Shown piece by piece: positions 17,057 to 24,563 of a DNA stretch of 35,436 nucleotides; position 1 is the first letter of the stretch; each line of letters opens with the position of its first letter. The notes below the pieces were generated by a model. It saw nothing but the letters and a program-made list of their open reading frames with translations. It ran no database searches and had not been told where the DNA came from. The stretch is from an uncultured Succiniclasticum sp. Its GTDB lineage: Bacteria; Bacillota; Negativicutes; Acidaminococcales; Acidaminococcaceae. The stretch covers positions 1-35,436 of the forward strand of contig CAJOKZ010000025.1 in the NCBI GenBank assembly GCA_905235335.1, read 5' to 3'. The position numbers and the translations under genes are program-made.

Positions 17057-18349
17057 TTGAAAGTTGAGATTATCACAACCGGAACGGAACTTCTTCTGGG
17101 AGAGATCATTAATACAAATTTCACCTACCTTGCGCAGGAGTTGAACCGGCGAGGGTTTGACGTACTTTATCAGACTACGGTGGGAGATAATCCGGAACGG
17201 ATGGAAGCGGTACTCGCGCTGGCAGCGAGCCGGGCGGATGTCGTCATCACCAGCGGGGGGCTCGGCCCAACCCGGGGAGATATTACCAAAGAGCTGGTGG
17301 CTAAATTTTGTGGGACAGACCTGTACATGAACCTGGAGGTGTGGAATCATATCCATACCCTTCTTTCCAAGCGCAATATCTGTATTGCGGCCAATAATGA
17401 CAAGCAGGCCTTGGTTCCCAGCGGCGCCGTGGTCCTTCACAATGAAACGGGGACAGCCCCCGGTCTGGTGCTGGAGCATGGAAAGACCCTGTTTGTGATG
17501 CTGCCGGGCCCGCCCTTTGAATTGAAGTATGTCTGTCAACATGAGCTTTTCCCCTATCTGGAAAAAAAGTTTCCGGAGCTTGGGATCATCAAATCCCGCA
17601 CGTTAAAGCTGAAAGGGATAGGGGAATCTAACGCGGCAGAAATGCTGGATGACCTCGTCACACATCAAACAAATCCAACCATAGCACTGTATGCCAGAAA
17701 TGGGAGTATCCTTGTCCGGCTGACGGCTAAGGCAGCTTCCACGGAAGAGGCGGATGCGATGCTTGACGCTATGCAGGAAAAGGCGGAGGCTGTCATAGGC
17801 AGTTATGTTTTCGGTTATGACGGGGAAACGCTGCCAGAGGTGCTGGGGAGGGAACTTTTGGCTCGGAACCGGACCATCGCTTTTGCCGAATCCTGTACCG
17901 GTGGGCTGGCCAGCAGTCTGATGACCGATGTGCCGGGCAGTTCGGAATATGTAAAAGGGTCAGTGGTTTCTTATACCAATGAAGTTAAAAACCTCGTGAT
18001 CCATGTGAGCAAGACTACCCTGGACAGGAAAGGTGCCGTCAGTGAAGAGGCTGCTCTTGAAATGGCAAGAGGGGTTCGGGAAGTGATCGGATCCGATATG
18101 GCGGTCAGTATCACCGGTCTTGCAGGCCCCGGCGGGGGAACCCGGAAAAAACCGGTAGGACTTGTCTATATTGCGGTAAATGACGAACAGGGCGAAGCGT
18201 GTCGGAAATTCAACTTTTCCGGCACCCGTACACAGATCAAAAACAGGGCTGCGATGGCGGCTTTAGGGTTCGCGCTGGACCGGCTGAAAGAGCATACAGT
18301 GCAGAAAATCTCGGAGGAAACTATTAATCATCATGGCGCAGACAGATAA
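17057..18349 (+). CDS. cinA: CinA: competence/damage-inducible protein, NMN deamidase
   Basis: A 430-residue two-domain protein. The N-terminal molybdopterin-binding-like (COG1058) domain starts 'KVEIITTGTELLLGEIINTNFTYLAQEL' and has 'TSGGLGPTRGD'. The C-terminal CinA deamidase domain has 'AESCTGGLASSLMTDVPGSS' (Ala277-Glu-Ser-Cys280 onward) and 'GLAGPGGGTRKKPVGLVYIAV'. The C-terminal domain converts nicotinamide mononucleotide to nicotinate mononucleotide in pyridine-nucleotide recycling. TTG 17057 follows AGGGAGGG. In Bacillota cinA often lies next to pgsA and recA; here neither is present. It overlaps the helicase start by 17 bp. Confidence 0.95.
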   Translation: MKVEIITTGTELLLGEIINTNFTYLAQELNRRGFDVLYQTTVGDNPERMEAVLALAASRADVVITSGGLGPTRGDITKELVAKFCGTDLYMNLEVWNHIHTLLSKRNICIAANNDKQALVPSGAVVLHNETGTAPGLVLEHGKTLFVMLPGPPFELKYVCQHELFPYLEKKFPELGIIKSRTLKLKGIGESNAAEMLDDLVTHQTNPTIALYARNGSILVRLTAKAASTEEADAMLDAMQEKAEAVIGSYVFGYDGETLPEVLGRELLARNRTIAFAESCTGGLASSLMTDVPGSSEYVKGSVVSYTNEVKNLVIHVSKTTLDRKGAVSEEAALEMARGVREVIGSDMAVSITGLAGPGGGTRKKPVGLVYIAVNDEQGEACRKFNFSGTRTQIKNRAAMAALGFALDRLKEHTVQKISEETINHHGADR

Positions 18350-19934
18350 TTTTGGCGAGTTGATATTGGAAAAACGGGTTGTTGCCGCATTAAAGGAGAT
18401 GGGGTTTGAAGAGCCGTCCCCTATCCAGCAGCAGGCGATTCCTTTGTTGCTGGAAGGAAAGGATATTATCGGTCAGGCACAGACGGGGACCGGAAAAACG
18501 GCTGCCTTCGGTATTCCCATTGTCCAAGGGATTGAAGAGCATCGCCATGTTCAGGCACTGATCATGAGTCCGACCCGTGAGTTGGCCATACAGGTTGCGG
18601 AAGAGATTGGAAAAATTGGCCGCAACAAACGGATCAAAGTGGTTCCCGTTTACGGCGGACAGCCCATCGACCGGCAGATTCGCGCGCTAAAAAGCGGCGT
18701 ACAGATTGTCATAGGTACACCAGGCCGCCTGCTGGACCATATCCATCGCGGCACCATAAAGCTGAACCATGTTCGTTATCTGGTTTTGGATGAAGCAGAT
18801 GAAATGCTGGACATGGGTTTTATTGACAACATGGAAGAGATCATGGCAAATGTTCCAGGGGAACGCCAGACGATGCTTTTTTCCGCTACGATGCCACGGC
18901 CGATCCTCGGCCTGACGAAAAAATACATGCGCGCTCCTCAGATGGTGACCGTCAGCAAGGAGGAAATCACTGTTCCCCTGATCGATCAGTACTATTTTGA
19001 GACCCGCGACAAGATTGAAGGTATTTCCCGTCTGCTGGATGCAGGCCTTGAAGGAAAGAGTATCATCTTTTGCCGTACCAAACGGGGGGTCGATGATTTG
19101 TCCGCATCCCTGGGAAGCCGGGGATATATTGCGGAAGGGCTCCACGGGGATCTGACCCAGGCCCAGCGGGATCGGGTTATGAAAAAATTTAGGGATGGAA
19201 GGTTAGATATCCTGATCGCTACGGATGTTGCCGCCCGGGGACTGGATATAGATAATGTGCAGTATGTCATCAATTTTGACATCCCGCAGGATCCGGAAAG
19301 CTATGTCCATCGGATCGGGCGAACCGGAAGGGCGGGGAATACCGGTGTCGCGCTGACATTTATCCTGCCGAGGGAGTTCCGGCAGCTGAAGCTGATTGAA
19401 CGGATTGCAAGGACGCGGATCCGTCGGCGTGAACTTCCCACTACCAGCGATGTGATGGCCCATCAGCGGGAGCAGATTATTTCCAAAATGCAGTCGTTGC
19501 TGGAAATGGGGCATTATGCAGATTATATGCCTATCGTTACCAGCCTCGGCAAAGAATATGAGATGGAAGAGGTTGCGGCCGCAGCCTTAAAGCTGATGCA
19601 GGAAGGCAACAAGGCACTGGAGATCCGGGAAGAGAAAAATACGATCAGCGACCTGACGAATCGGGATTTTTCCAATACGGGGGGACGGCCGGGCATGGTA
19701 CGTTTCTTCCTGAATATCGGGCGAAGCCAGAATATCACAGTCCCTGAACTGGTACGTACTATTGCAAGGGAAGCTGATATACCGGCCCGTTCCATCGGGC
19801 TCATCAATATCTTTGACAAATTTTCTTTTGTGGAAGTTCCGGAGCAGTTTGCCGAGCGGGTGATGGAAGTGATGCGTAAAAACAGCATACGCGGCAATAA
19901 GGTGAATATCGAGCTGGCGCATTCCCATAATTAA
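18333..19934 (+). CDS. DEAD-box RNA helicase with DbpA-type RNA-binding tail
   Basis: A 533-residue ATP-dependent RNA helicase. Q motif 'FGELILEKRVVAALKEMGFEEPSPIQQQAIP'; Walker A AQTGTGKT (residues 49-56); PTREL (80-84); DEAD (153-156); SAT in 'MLFSATMP'; and motif VI 'HRIGRTGRAG'. Residues about 457-530 ('RFFLNIGRSQNITVPELVRTIAREADIPARSIGLINIFDKFSFVEVP') form the RRM-like DbpA/CsdA C-terminal domain, which directs such helicases to structured RNA such as rRNA. This fits a role in ribosome assembly or, with RNase J, in RNA decay. Translation is coupled to cinA. Confidence 0.95.
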   Translation: MAQTDNFGELILEKRVVAALKEMGFEEPSPIQQQAIPLLLEGKDIIGQAQTGTGKTAAFGIPIVQGIEEHRHVQALIMSPTRELAIQVAEEIGKIGRNKRIKVVPVYGGQPIDRQIRALKSGVQIVIGTPGRLLDHIHRGTIKLNHVRYLVLDEADEMLDMGFIDNMEEIMANVPGERQTMLFSATMPRPILGLTKKYMRAPQMVTVSKEEITVPLIDQYYFETRDKIEGISRLLDAGLEGKSIIFCRTKRGVDDLSASLGSRGYIAEGLHGDLTQAQRDRVMKKFRDGRLDILIATDVAARGLDIDNVQYVINFDIPQDPESYVHRIGRTGRAGNTGVALTFILPREFRQLKLIERIARTRIRRRELPTTSDVMAHQREQIISKMQSLLEMGHYADYMPIVTSLGKEYEMEEVAAAALKLMQEGNKALEIREEKNTISDLTNRDFSNTGGRPGMVRFFLNIGRSQNITVPELVRTIAREADIPARSIGLINIFDKFSFVEVPEQFAERVMEVMRKNSIRGNKVNIELAHSHN

Positions 19935-19936
19935 AT

Positions 19937-19960
19937 AACTGCTTAACTAAGCTGTTTTTT
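19937..19960 (+). terminator. Weak intrinsic terminator or attenuator after the helicase gene
   Basis: AACTGCTT (19937-19944), loop AACT, then AAGCTGTT with one T-T mismatch in the stem, running into T6 (19955-19960). Partial termination before hflX is likely rather than complete. Confidence 0.5.
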
Positions 19961-19988
19961 CGGATTTGAAGAGATGGGAGGGCTTTTA

Positions 19989-20327
19989 GTGCAAAAAGTC
20001 CTGGGAAACACAGAAGGATTAAAAAATAATATCATAGCGGCACTGGAACAGTTGTATGAGTGCCGGGTACCCCCGTGGCAGTTGATTTCTCCAGAAATTC
20101 TTGTGAAGATGGCGGAAATTACAATATGGGTGAATCGGGAAGTCAACATTTTTCTGGACCGGAAAGGAAATGTGCAGAGTGTTTCCATTGGTGACAGCAG
20201 TACTGTAACCTTGCCGGATCTTCCGGGACGTCGGGGCAGCGGCCGACTGAGTGGGGTTCGCTGCATCCACACCCATCCGGGGGGAAATCCGCAGCTGAGC
20301 GGGATTGATCTTATTGCGGAACCATAA
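19989..20327 (+). pseudogene. hflX: HflX N-terminal domain, separated from the GTPase by a frameshift
   Basis: A 112-residue frame starting GTG 19989 (GGGAGGG just upstream; ATG 19974 is the alternative). It begins MQKVLGNTEGLKNNIIAALE and ends '...RRGSGRLSGVRCIHTHPGGNPQLSGIDLIAEP' before TAA 20325-20327. Many Bacillota HflX proteins carry just such a leading domain, ending in 'LSGvRciHTHPgG...LS..Dl.aL' and running directly into 'lDaMaaIGv'. Here the matching continuation, 'LRNHKYDLMAAIGVN', is in the +1 frame, overlapping at 20305-20327. The simplest reading is one gene broken by an indel near 20310-20320. Less likely readings are a programmed shift, two separate coupled polypeptides, or a sequencing error. 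Both halves look otherwise conserved. Confidence 0.65.
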
Positions 20328-21813
20328 GTATGATTTGATGGCAGCCATCGGTGTCAACGATGAAAAACCGGAAGAATCCGTCCTGAATTTTGCCATTATT
20401 ACCGGCCGGGATGATCATGGTCAGTACATCGTGCAGGAATATGGCATTTTGAAGCCGGAAGTCCTTGAAACATTGTTTTTGCCGAACATCATCAGTTCTG
20501 CTGAAAAGCTTCTGGCCCTTTCGGATGACGGACAGAAGTTGGAGCAGCATCCGGAGCGGGCTATGCTGGTGAGTTTGGAATACGGAAAACAGGACAGGCT
20601 TTGGACCAGCGAGGATTCCCTTGAGGAATTGCGGCAGTTGGCAGAAACCGCGGGGGCTGAGGTAAAAGCGAAGTTCCTGCAAAAACGGCCCAAACCGGAT
20701 CCGGGGTTTTTCATCGGCCGGGGAAAGGTCCGCGATCTGGCATTGTATGCCCAGCAGGAAGATATCGATTTGTGTGTATTTGACGAAGAATTATCCCCTG
20801 CCCAGCAGCGAAACTTGGAACAGGCGCTGGGGATCAAGGTGCTGGATCGAACCGCGTTGATCCTGGACATCTTTGCCCAGCGGGCACGGACCAATGAAGG
20901 AAAACTGCAGGTGGAACTGGCACAACTCCAGTATACGCTTCCGCGGATCATGGGGCAGGGACTGTCCCTTTCGCGGTTGGGCGGCGGCATTGGCACGCGC
21001 GGTCCCGGTGAAACGAAGCTGGAAACCGACAGGCGTGTGATCCGCGACCGTATCGCCTATATCAAGGGCTGTATCGACAAGGTGCAGAATGTGCGCAAGC
21101 TTCACCGATCCCGCCGCAATAAGAACCAGATTCCTTCGGTAAGTCTGGTAGGGTATACCAATGCAGGTAAGTCGACTTTGCTGAATGTTCTTACAGATTC
21201 GGATGTTTATGAAAAAGACCAGCTGTTTGCTACGCTGGACCCGACGACGCGGCAGCTGGAACTTCCGGATAATCGGCAGGCGATCCTGACGGATACAGTT
21301 GGCTTCATCCAGCGTCTTCCGCATCAGCTGATCGCTGCATTTAAATCCACGCTGGAAGAGACACTGGATGCAGATCTGCTGGTCCATGTGATTGACGTAA
21401 GCCATCCTTTATATAAGGAACAAAGCGAGGCAGTCCATCAGGTTCTGCAGGAGGTGGGCGCTCAGGATAAGCCGGTCTTGAGCGTGTTTAATAAAATTGA
21501 TAAGCTGCCTTCTGACAGCGGATTGCTTGTACAGCTGGAAAATATTCCGGAAAGCGTTTGTATTTCTGCGAAGAAACATATCGGGCTGGATGTGTTGCTT
21601 GCAGAGATTACAGCCCGTTTAAAATTAAAATCCATAGAAGTTATACTACTGATCCCATACAGTGAATCCGGTATTGCGGCAAAACTGTTCGAATCAGGTA
21701 CCGTATTATCCCAGGATTACGAAGGAGAAGGGATTAAAACCCGGGTACGGATACAGGCTGACGATGTACATCGTTGGGAAAAATATATTGTAGAAGGTGA
21801 TATGCAGTCATGA
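20305..21813 (+). CDS. hflX: GTPase HflX (ribosome-splitting), main part
   Basis: HflX is a ribosome-associated GTPase that splits stalled 70S ribosomes. This frame holds the whole classical protein: the HflX N-domain ('ERAMLVSLEYG' ... 'PDPGFFIGRGKVRDLALYAQQEDIDLCVFDEELSPAQQRNLE'), the 'DRTALILDIFAQRARTNEGKLQVELAQLQYTLPRI' helix pair, then the G domain with G1 GYTNAGKST (residues 283-291 counted from TTG 20305), G3 'TDTVGFIQRLPHQLIAAFKSTLEE' and G4 'FNKIDK'. Without the upstream domain it could start at TTG 20305 or at ATG 20338, shortly after the upstream stop, allowing re-initiation. The GTPase should therefore be functional even if the leading domain is detached. The stop overlaps the next start (ATGA). 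Confidence 0.9.
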   Translation: MILLRNHKYDLMAAIGVNDEKPEESVLNFAIITGRDDHGQYIVQEYGILKPEVLETLFLPNIISSAEKLLALSDDGQKLEQHPERAMLVSLEYGKQDRLWTSEDSLEELRQLAETAGAEVKAKFLQKRPKPDPGFFIGRGKVRDLALYAQQEDIDLCVFDEELSPAQQRNLEQALGIKVLDRTALILDIFAQRARTNEGKLQVELAQLQYTLPRIMGQGLSLSRLGGGIGTRGPGETKLETDRRVIRDRIAYIKGCIDKVQNVRKLHRSRRNKNQIPSVSLVGYTNAGKSTLLNVLTDSDVYEKDQLFATLDPTTRQLELPDNRQAILTDTVGFIQRLPHQLIAAFKSTLEETLDADLLVHVIDVSHPLYKEQSEAVHQVLQEVGAQDKPVLSVFNKIDKLPSDSGLLVQLENIPESVCISAKKHIGLDVLLAEITARLKLKSIEVILLIPYSESGIAAKLFESGTVLSQDYEGEGIKTRVRIQADDVHRWEKYIVEGDMQS

Positions 21814-23186
21814 CTAAGGCAAAACGGATTGATTATGAATCCATTTTCGAATATGCAAGGAATGTAGTTTCCAGGCACTGTAACAGATATGATACGATCG
21901 CACTGAAGAATACGAAAAAGGTGCTGGCTGCCTTTCATAAATATCAGGTAGCGGATTTTTATATGAAGCCGACTACCGGATATGCATATAATGATTTGGG
22001 AAGGGAAAAATTAGACGAGATTTATTCCGAAATTTTTCATACAGAAGCAGCCCTGGTGCGCTCTCAGTTTGTTTCCGGGACGCATGCGCTGGCAGTAGCC
22101 ATGCTGGGGAATCTCCATCCAGGTGATGAGGTGATAGGGGCTACCGGAATTCCTTACGATACCATGCAGACCATCATCGGTTATCCGGTAAAGACACCGG
22201 GGTCGCTGGTTGATATTGGCGTGGTCTATCATGAAATCCCCATGATAGGAAAATATGTGGATATCAATGCTGTCTGCAGGGCAATCAATGATCGGACGAA
22301 GATGGTTCATATACAGCGTTCCTGTGGATACAGTGATGTGCGCAAATCGCTGGATGTGGCTTCTATTGGCCGCATCATACAGGAAGTACATAAGATTCGA
22401 AAGGATATCATCTGTTTTGTTGATAACTGTTATGGTGAATTTACAGAAGAATATGAACCGACCGATGTGGGAGCAGATTTGATGGCTGGTTCGCTGATCA
22501 AAAATCTGGGCGGCGGTCTTGCGCCTACCGGTGGATATGTGGTCGGGAAAGAAGAACTGGTATATAATGCGGCCTGCCGTCTTACCGCACCAGGGCTGGC
22601 AGGTGAGATGGGAGCCACGTTGGGTGATACGGCAAGAAATTTTTATCAGGGTCTTTTTATGGCACCCCATGTGGTTGTGCAGGCAATCAAGACGGCAATT
22701 TATGCAGCAACCGTATTTTATAAGCTGGGCTATAAGGTGAACCCGGAATATGATGAGATCAGAAATGATATCATACAGGCCATTACCCTGAAATCGGCAC
22801 AGAATCTTGAAAACTTTTGCGTAGCAATCCAGCTGAATTCTCCTGTGGACTCGCATGTGACACCGGTGCCTGACATGATTCCCGGTTATCAGGATAAGAT
22901 CATAATGGCAGCTGGAACATTTGTTCAGGGAGCATCCATTGAGCTGAGTGCAGATGGTCCCATGAGGAAGCCTTATAATGCATATATTCAGGGAGGACTC
23001 ACATATGAACACGGACAGCTTGCAATCAACGCAGCGGCGGAAATTATCGGGGAAGCCTGTCAGAAAAAAAAGCCAAGCGGCGATGTCAACCTGGACAATG
23101 AAAAAGATCAGGAAATGCGTAAAAAGTGTGAGACAATTCTGAATAATAGTCAAAGAAAAGAAGATAAAACAGAGAGTGACGAATAA
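21810..23186 (+). CDS. PLP-dependent methionine gamma-lyase-like protein (aluminium resistance family)
   Basis: A 458-residue fold-type I PLP enzyme of the family long annotated as 'aluminium resistance protein' and now as methionine gamma-lyase-like (YnbB). It has 'SQFVSGTHALAVAMLGNLHPGDEVIG', 'QRSCGYSDVRKSLDVASIG' and the probable PLP Asp205 in 'ICFVDNCYGEFTEE'. The Schiff-base Lys231 is in 'AGSLIKNLGGGLAPTGGYVVG'. Relatives cleave sulfur amino acids, but the substrate here is not proven. The last 30 or so residues are highly charged and poorly conserved. It overlaps hflX by 4 bp; the hflX-ynbB order is common in Bacillota. A terminator follows. Confidence 0.9.
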   Translation: MTKAKRIDYESIFEYARNVVSRHCNRYDTIALKNTKKVLAAFHKYQVADFYMKPTTGYAYNDLGREKLDEIYSEIFHTEAALVRSQFVSGTHALAVAMLGNLHPGDEVIGATGIPYDTMQTIIGYPVKTPGSLVDIGVVYHEIPMIGKYVDINAVCRAINDRTKMVHIQRSCGYSDVRKSLDVASIGRIIQEVHKIRKDIICFVDNCYGEFTEEYEPTDVGADLMAGSLIKNLGGGLAPTGGYVVGKEELVYNAACRLTAPGLAGEMGATLGDTARNFYQGLFMAPHVVVQAIKTAIYAATVFYKLGYKVNPEYDEIRNDIIQAITLKSAQNLENFCVAIQLNSPVDSHVTPVPDMIPGYQDKIIMAAGTFVQGASIELSADGPMRKPYNAYIQGGLTYEHGQLAINAAAEIIGEACQKKKPSGDVNLDNEKDQEMRKKCETILNNSQRKEDKTESDE

Positions 23187-23218
23187 AAAAGAAAGATAAT
23201 CGTACAGAAATAAAAATA

Positions 23219-23268
23219 AAAGCTGCAGGGAACAAGATAATTGTTAAAACCTACAGCTTTAAATTTTT
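23219..23268. terminator. Bidirectional terminator between convergent transcripts
   Basis: AAAGCTG-c-AGG (23219-23229) pairs with CCT-a-CAGCTTT (23250-23260), with one internal mismatch, and T5 follows at 23264-23268. On the minus strand the stem is followed by a T-rich stretch (complement of 23205-23221), so it can also serve lexA. Confidence 0.75.
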
Positions 23269-23345
23269 ACTTAAATTGTGAAAATGACATCAAAAAGATG
23301 GATAAAAGGTGTCTGAAATTAACAGAGACGTCAAAATGACGTATA

Positions 23346-24011
23346 TCAAAGCATCCGGAATACTGCAATAACTTTTCCTATAACCTGAATATTATCACCG
23401 CCAATGATCGGATTGTAGGATTCGTTTTCCGGTTGGAGACGAATGGAGCGCAAATCCTTGAAATAACGTTTTACTGTCGTTTCTTCGCCATCAATTAATG
23501 CGACAACGATATCACCGTTATTGGCAAATGACTGTTTGCGGACAACAATGTAGTCATGATCAAGGATTCCTGCATTAATCATGCTGTCGCCCTGAACGGA
23601 AAGCATGAACACATCTTCGTCGGTACCGATCAGATCTAAGGGAATTGGATAAGTTTCTTCAATATTTTCATCGGCTAAAATGGGAACACCGGCAGTGACG
23701 TTTCCAACGAGAGGCACAGGCACCACTGTCTTATTTCGCCAGGAAGCATCCTGGGTAAGTTCTAATGCACGGGGTTTGGCAGAGTCACGCTGGATAAACC
23801 GCATATCCTGGAGTTTATGCAAATGATTATGGACGCTGGCAGTCGAAGAAAGTCCAACAGCTTTGCAGATTTCACGGACTGATGGCGGGTACCCTTTGTT
23901 TTGCGCATAGGAACGAATATAATCCAGAACCTGTTTCTGACGCTCAGTCAACATGTCTTCCGTATAGGTGCCATCAAAGTCTTTTGGAATCAAGCTTTTG
24001 TGCCTTGCCAT
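23346..24011 (-). CDS. lexA: SOS repressor LexA
   Basis: A 221-residue protein. Winged-helix DNA-binding domain at about residues 21-82 ('LTERQKQVLDYIRSYAQNKGYPPSVREICKAVGLSSTASVHNHLHKLQ'), then the S24 self-cleavage domain: cleavage bond Ala107-Gly108 in 'GNVTAGVPI', nucleophile Ser143 in 'VQGDSMINAGI', Lys181 in 'ETTVKRYF'. All catalytic residues are present, so RecA-induced autocleavage should work. ATG 24011 is supported by AGGAGG on the complementary strand at about 24020. This gives a 19-residue extension before the usual LexA start at Met20, which lacks such a site. It has a consensus promoter and a roughly 110-nt leader. Confidence 0.95.
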   Translation of the reverse strand: MARHKSLIPKDFDGTYTEDMLTERQKQVLDYIRSYAQNKGYPPSVREICKAVGLSSTASVHNHLHKLQDMRFIQRDSAKPRALELTQDASWRNKTVVPVPLVGNVTAGVPILADENIEETYPIPLDLIGTDEDVFMLSVQGDSMINAGILDHDYIVVRKQSFANNGDIVVALIDGEETTVKRYFKDLRSIRLQPENESYNPIIGGDNIQVIGKVIAVFRML

Positions 24012-24126
24012 AAGAATACCTCCTAATGATAATGATTAACGCTATAAAAAATAAGAATCGTATCAGAATAAAAGTAAAAGCGCCTTCGACTGGAAGTCAA
24101 GTAATTATATTAAGTTATTTAAAAAT

Positions 24127-24155
24127 ATTATAGCAGATGAAAAGGGAAGTGTCAA
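24127..24155 (-). promoter_or_regulatory. Consensus sigma-A promoter of lexA
   Basis: On the minus strand TTGACA (complement of 24150-24155), 17-bp spacer, TATAAT (complement of 24127-24132): a perfect consensus on both boxes. A promoter this strong driving lexA implies tight autorepression. Confidence 0.85.
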
Positions 24156-24177
24156 ACGTTTGTTCATTGGCGTTTGA
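24152..24177. promoter_or_regulatory. Inverted repeat over the lexA -35 box, candidate SOS operator
   Basis: TCAAACG (24152-24158) and CGTTTGA (24171-24177) are a perfect inverted pair with 12 bp between. The shorter palindrome CAAACGTTTG (24153-24162) also overlaps the -35 box. Neither is the Bacillus-type CGAAC-N4-GTTCG box, so this would be a diverged LexA site or belong to another regulator. Confidence 0.4.
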
Positions 24178-24508
24178 TATTAAATGTTCTTTCCATTGTT
24201 GGCATAACAGTAAAGAAAACGGTATAAATCACGGAAAATTATTTTACGTCCGATAATATATATTATGTAAAATCTTAATATTGGAAAAGCCGGTTTTTTA
24301 ACCCGGCATCCGGAAAAAGTTTTGCAGTCCGGTTTTGCTGCATATCATGGATGTTTTTTAGAGCCTTATTTTCTTGTATTTTTGCTGTTTCCTTTTAAAA
24401 CGCCCGTATTTCCGTTTTGAGGCCCATTTCCCTCTTTCGCGACTCATTTATCGTGCCATGGCCTAAAAATCGCTCTACGGGCGTTTTACGAGGTCGGTTT
24501 TAAAATCA
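24178..24508. other. Gene-free stretch upstream of lexA, rich in inverted repeats
   Basis: No convincing coding frame on either strand. Contents: an AT-only palindrome ATAATATATATTAT (24253-24266), a GCCGG/CCGGC hairpin (24289-24293 with 24303-24307), a GCAG/CTGC hairpin near 24324-24341, and the long structured element at 24396-24488. It could carry a small RNA, but I find no good promoter for one. Confidence 0.5.
24396..24488. repeat. 93-bp structured element with 13-bp perfect terminal inverted repeats
   Basis: TAAAACGCCCGTA (24396-24408) and TACGGGCGTTTTA (24476-24488) are perfect inverted copies. Nested inside, AGGCC (24420-24424) pairs with GGCCT (24460-24464). TTTT (24415-24418) and AAAA (24465-24468) extend the stem past a bulged G. 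The apex is about 35 nt. It is not followed by a T run, so it is not an ordinary terminator. It could be a non-coding RNA, a palindromic intergenic repeat or a small non-autonomous mobile element. Only one copy was noticed in this window. Confidence 0.55.
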
Positions 24509-24541
24509 AAAAAACGGCACCAATTTTTTGTGCCGTTTTTT
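24509..24541 (-). terminator. Strong terminator of the exported-protein operon
   Basis: AAAAAACGGCAC (24509-24520), loop of 9, then GTGCCGTTTTTT (24530-24541): a perfect 12-bp stem with A/T tails on both sides, so it works in both directions. It lies 22 bp beyond the stop of the 448-residue exported protein. Confidence 0.9.
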
Positions 24542-24563
24542 GATGAAAAATTGGTCTGATGGA

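Noticed and set aside
22011-23153. 380-codon open frame on the minus strand opposite the PLP enzyme
   Set aside because: No ribosome site, Cys/His/Ile-rich non-protein-like composition, and fully antisense to a well-conserved gene.
24289-24307. GCCGG/CCGGC hairpin as a terminator
   Set aside because: Only a 5-bp stem with a 9-nt loop and at most four T on the minus strand; a much stronger terminator already ends the operon at 24509-24541.
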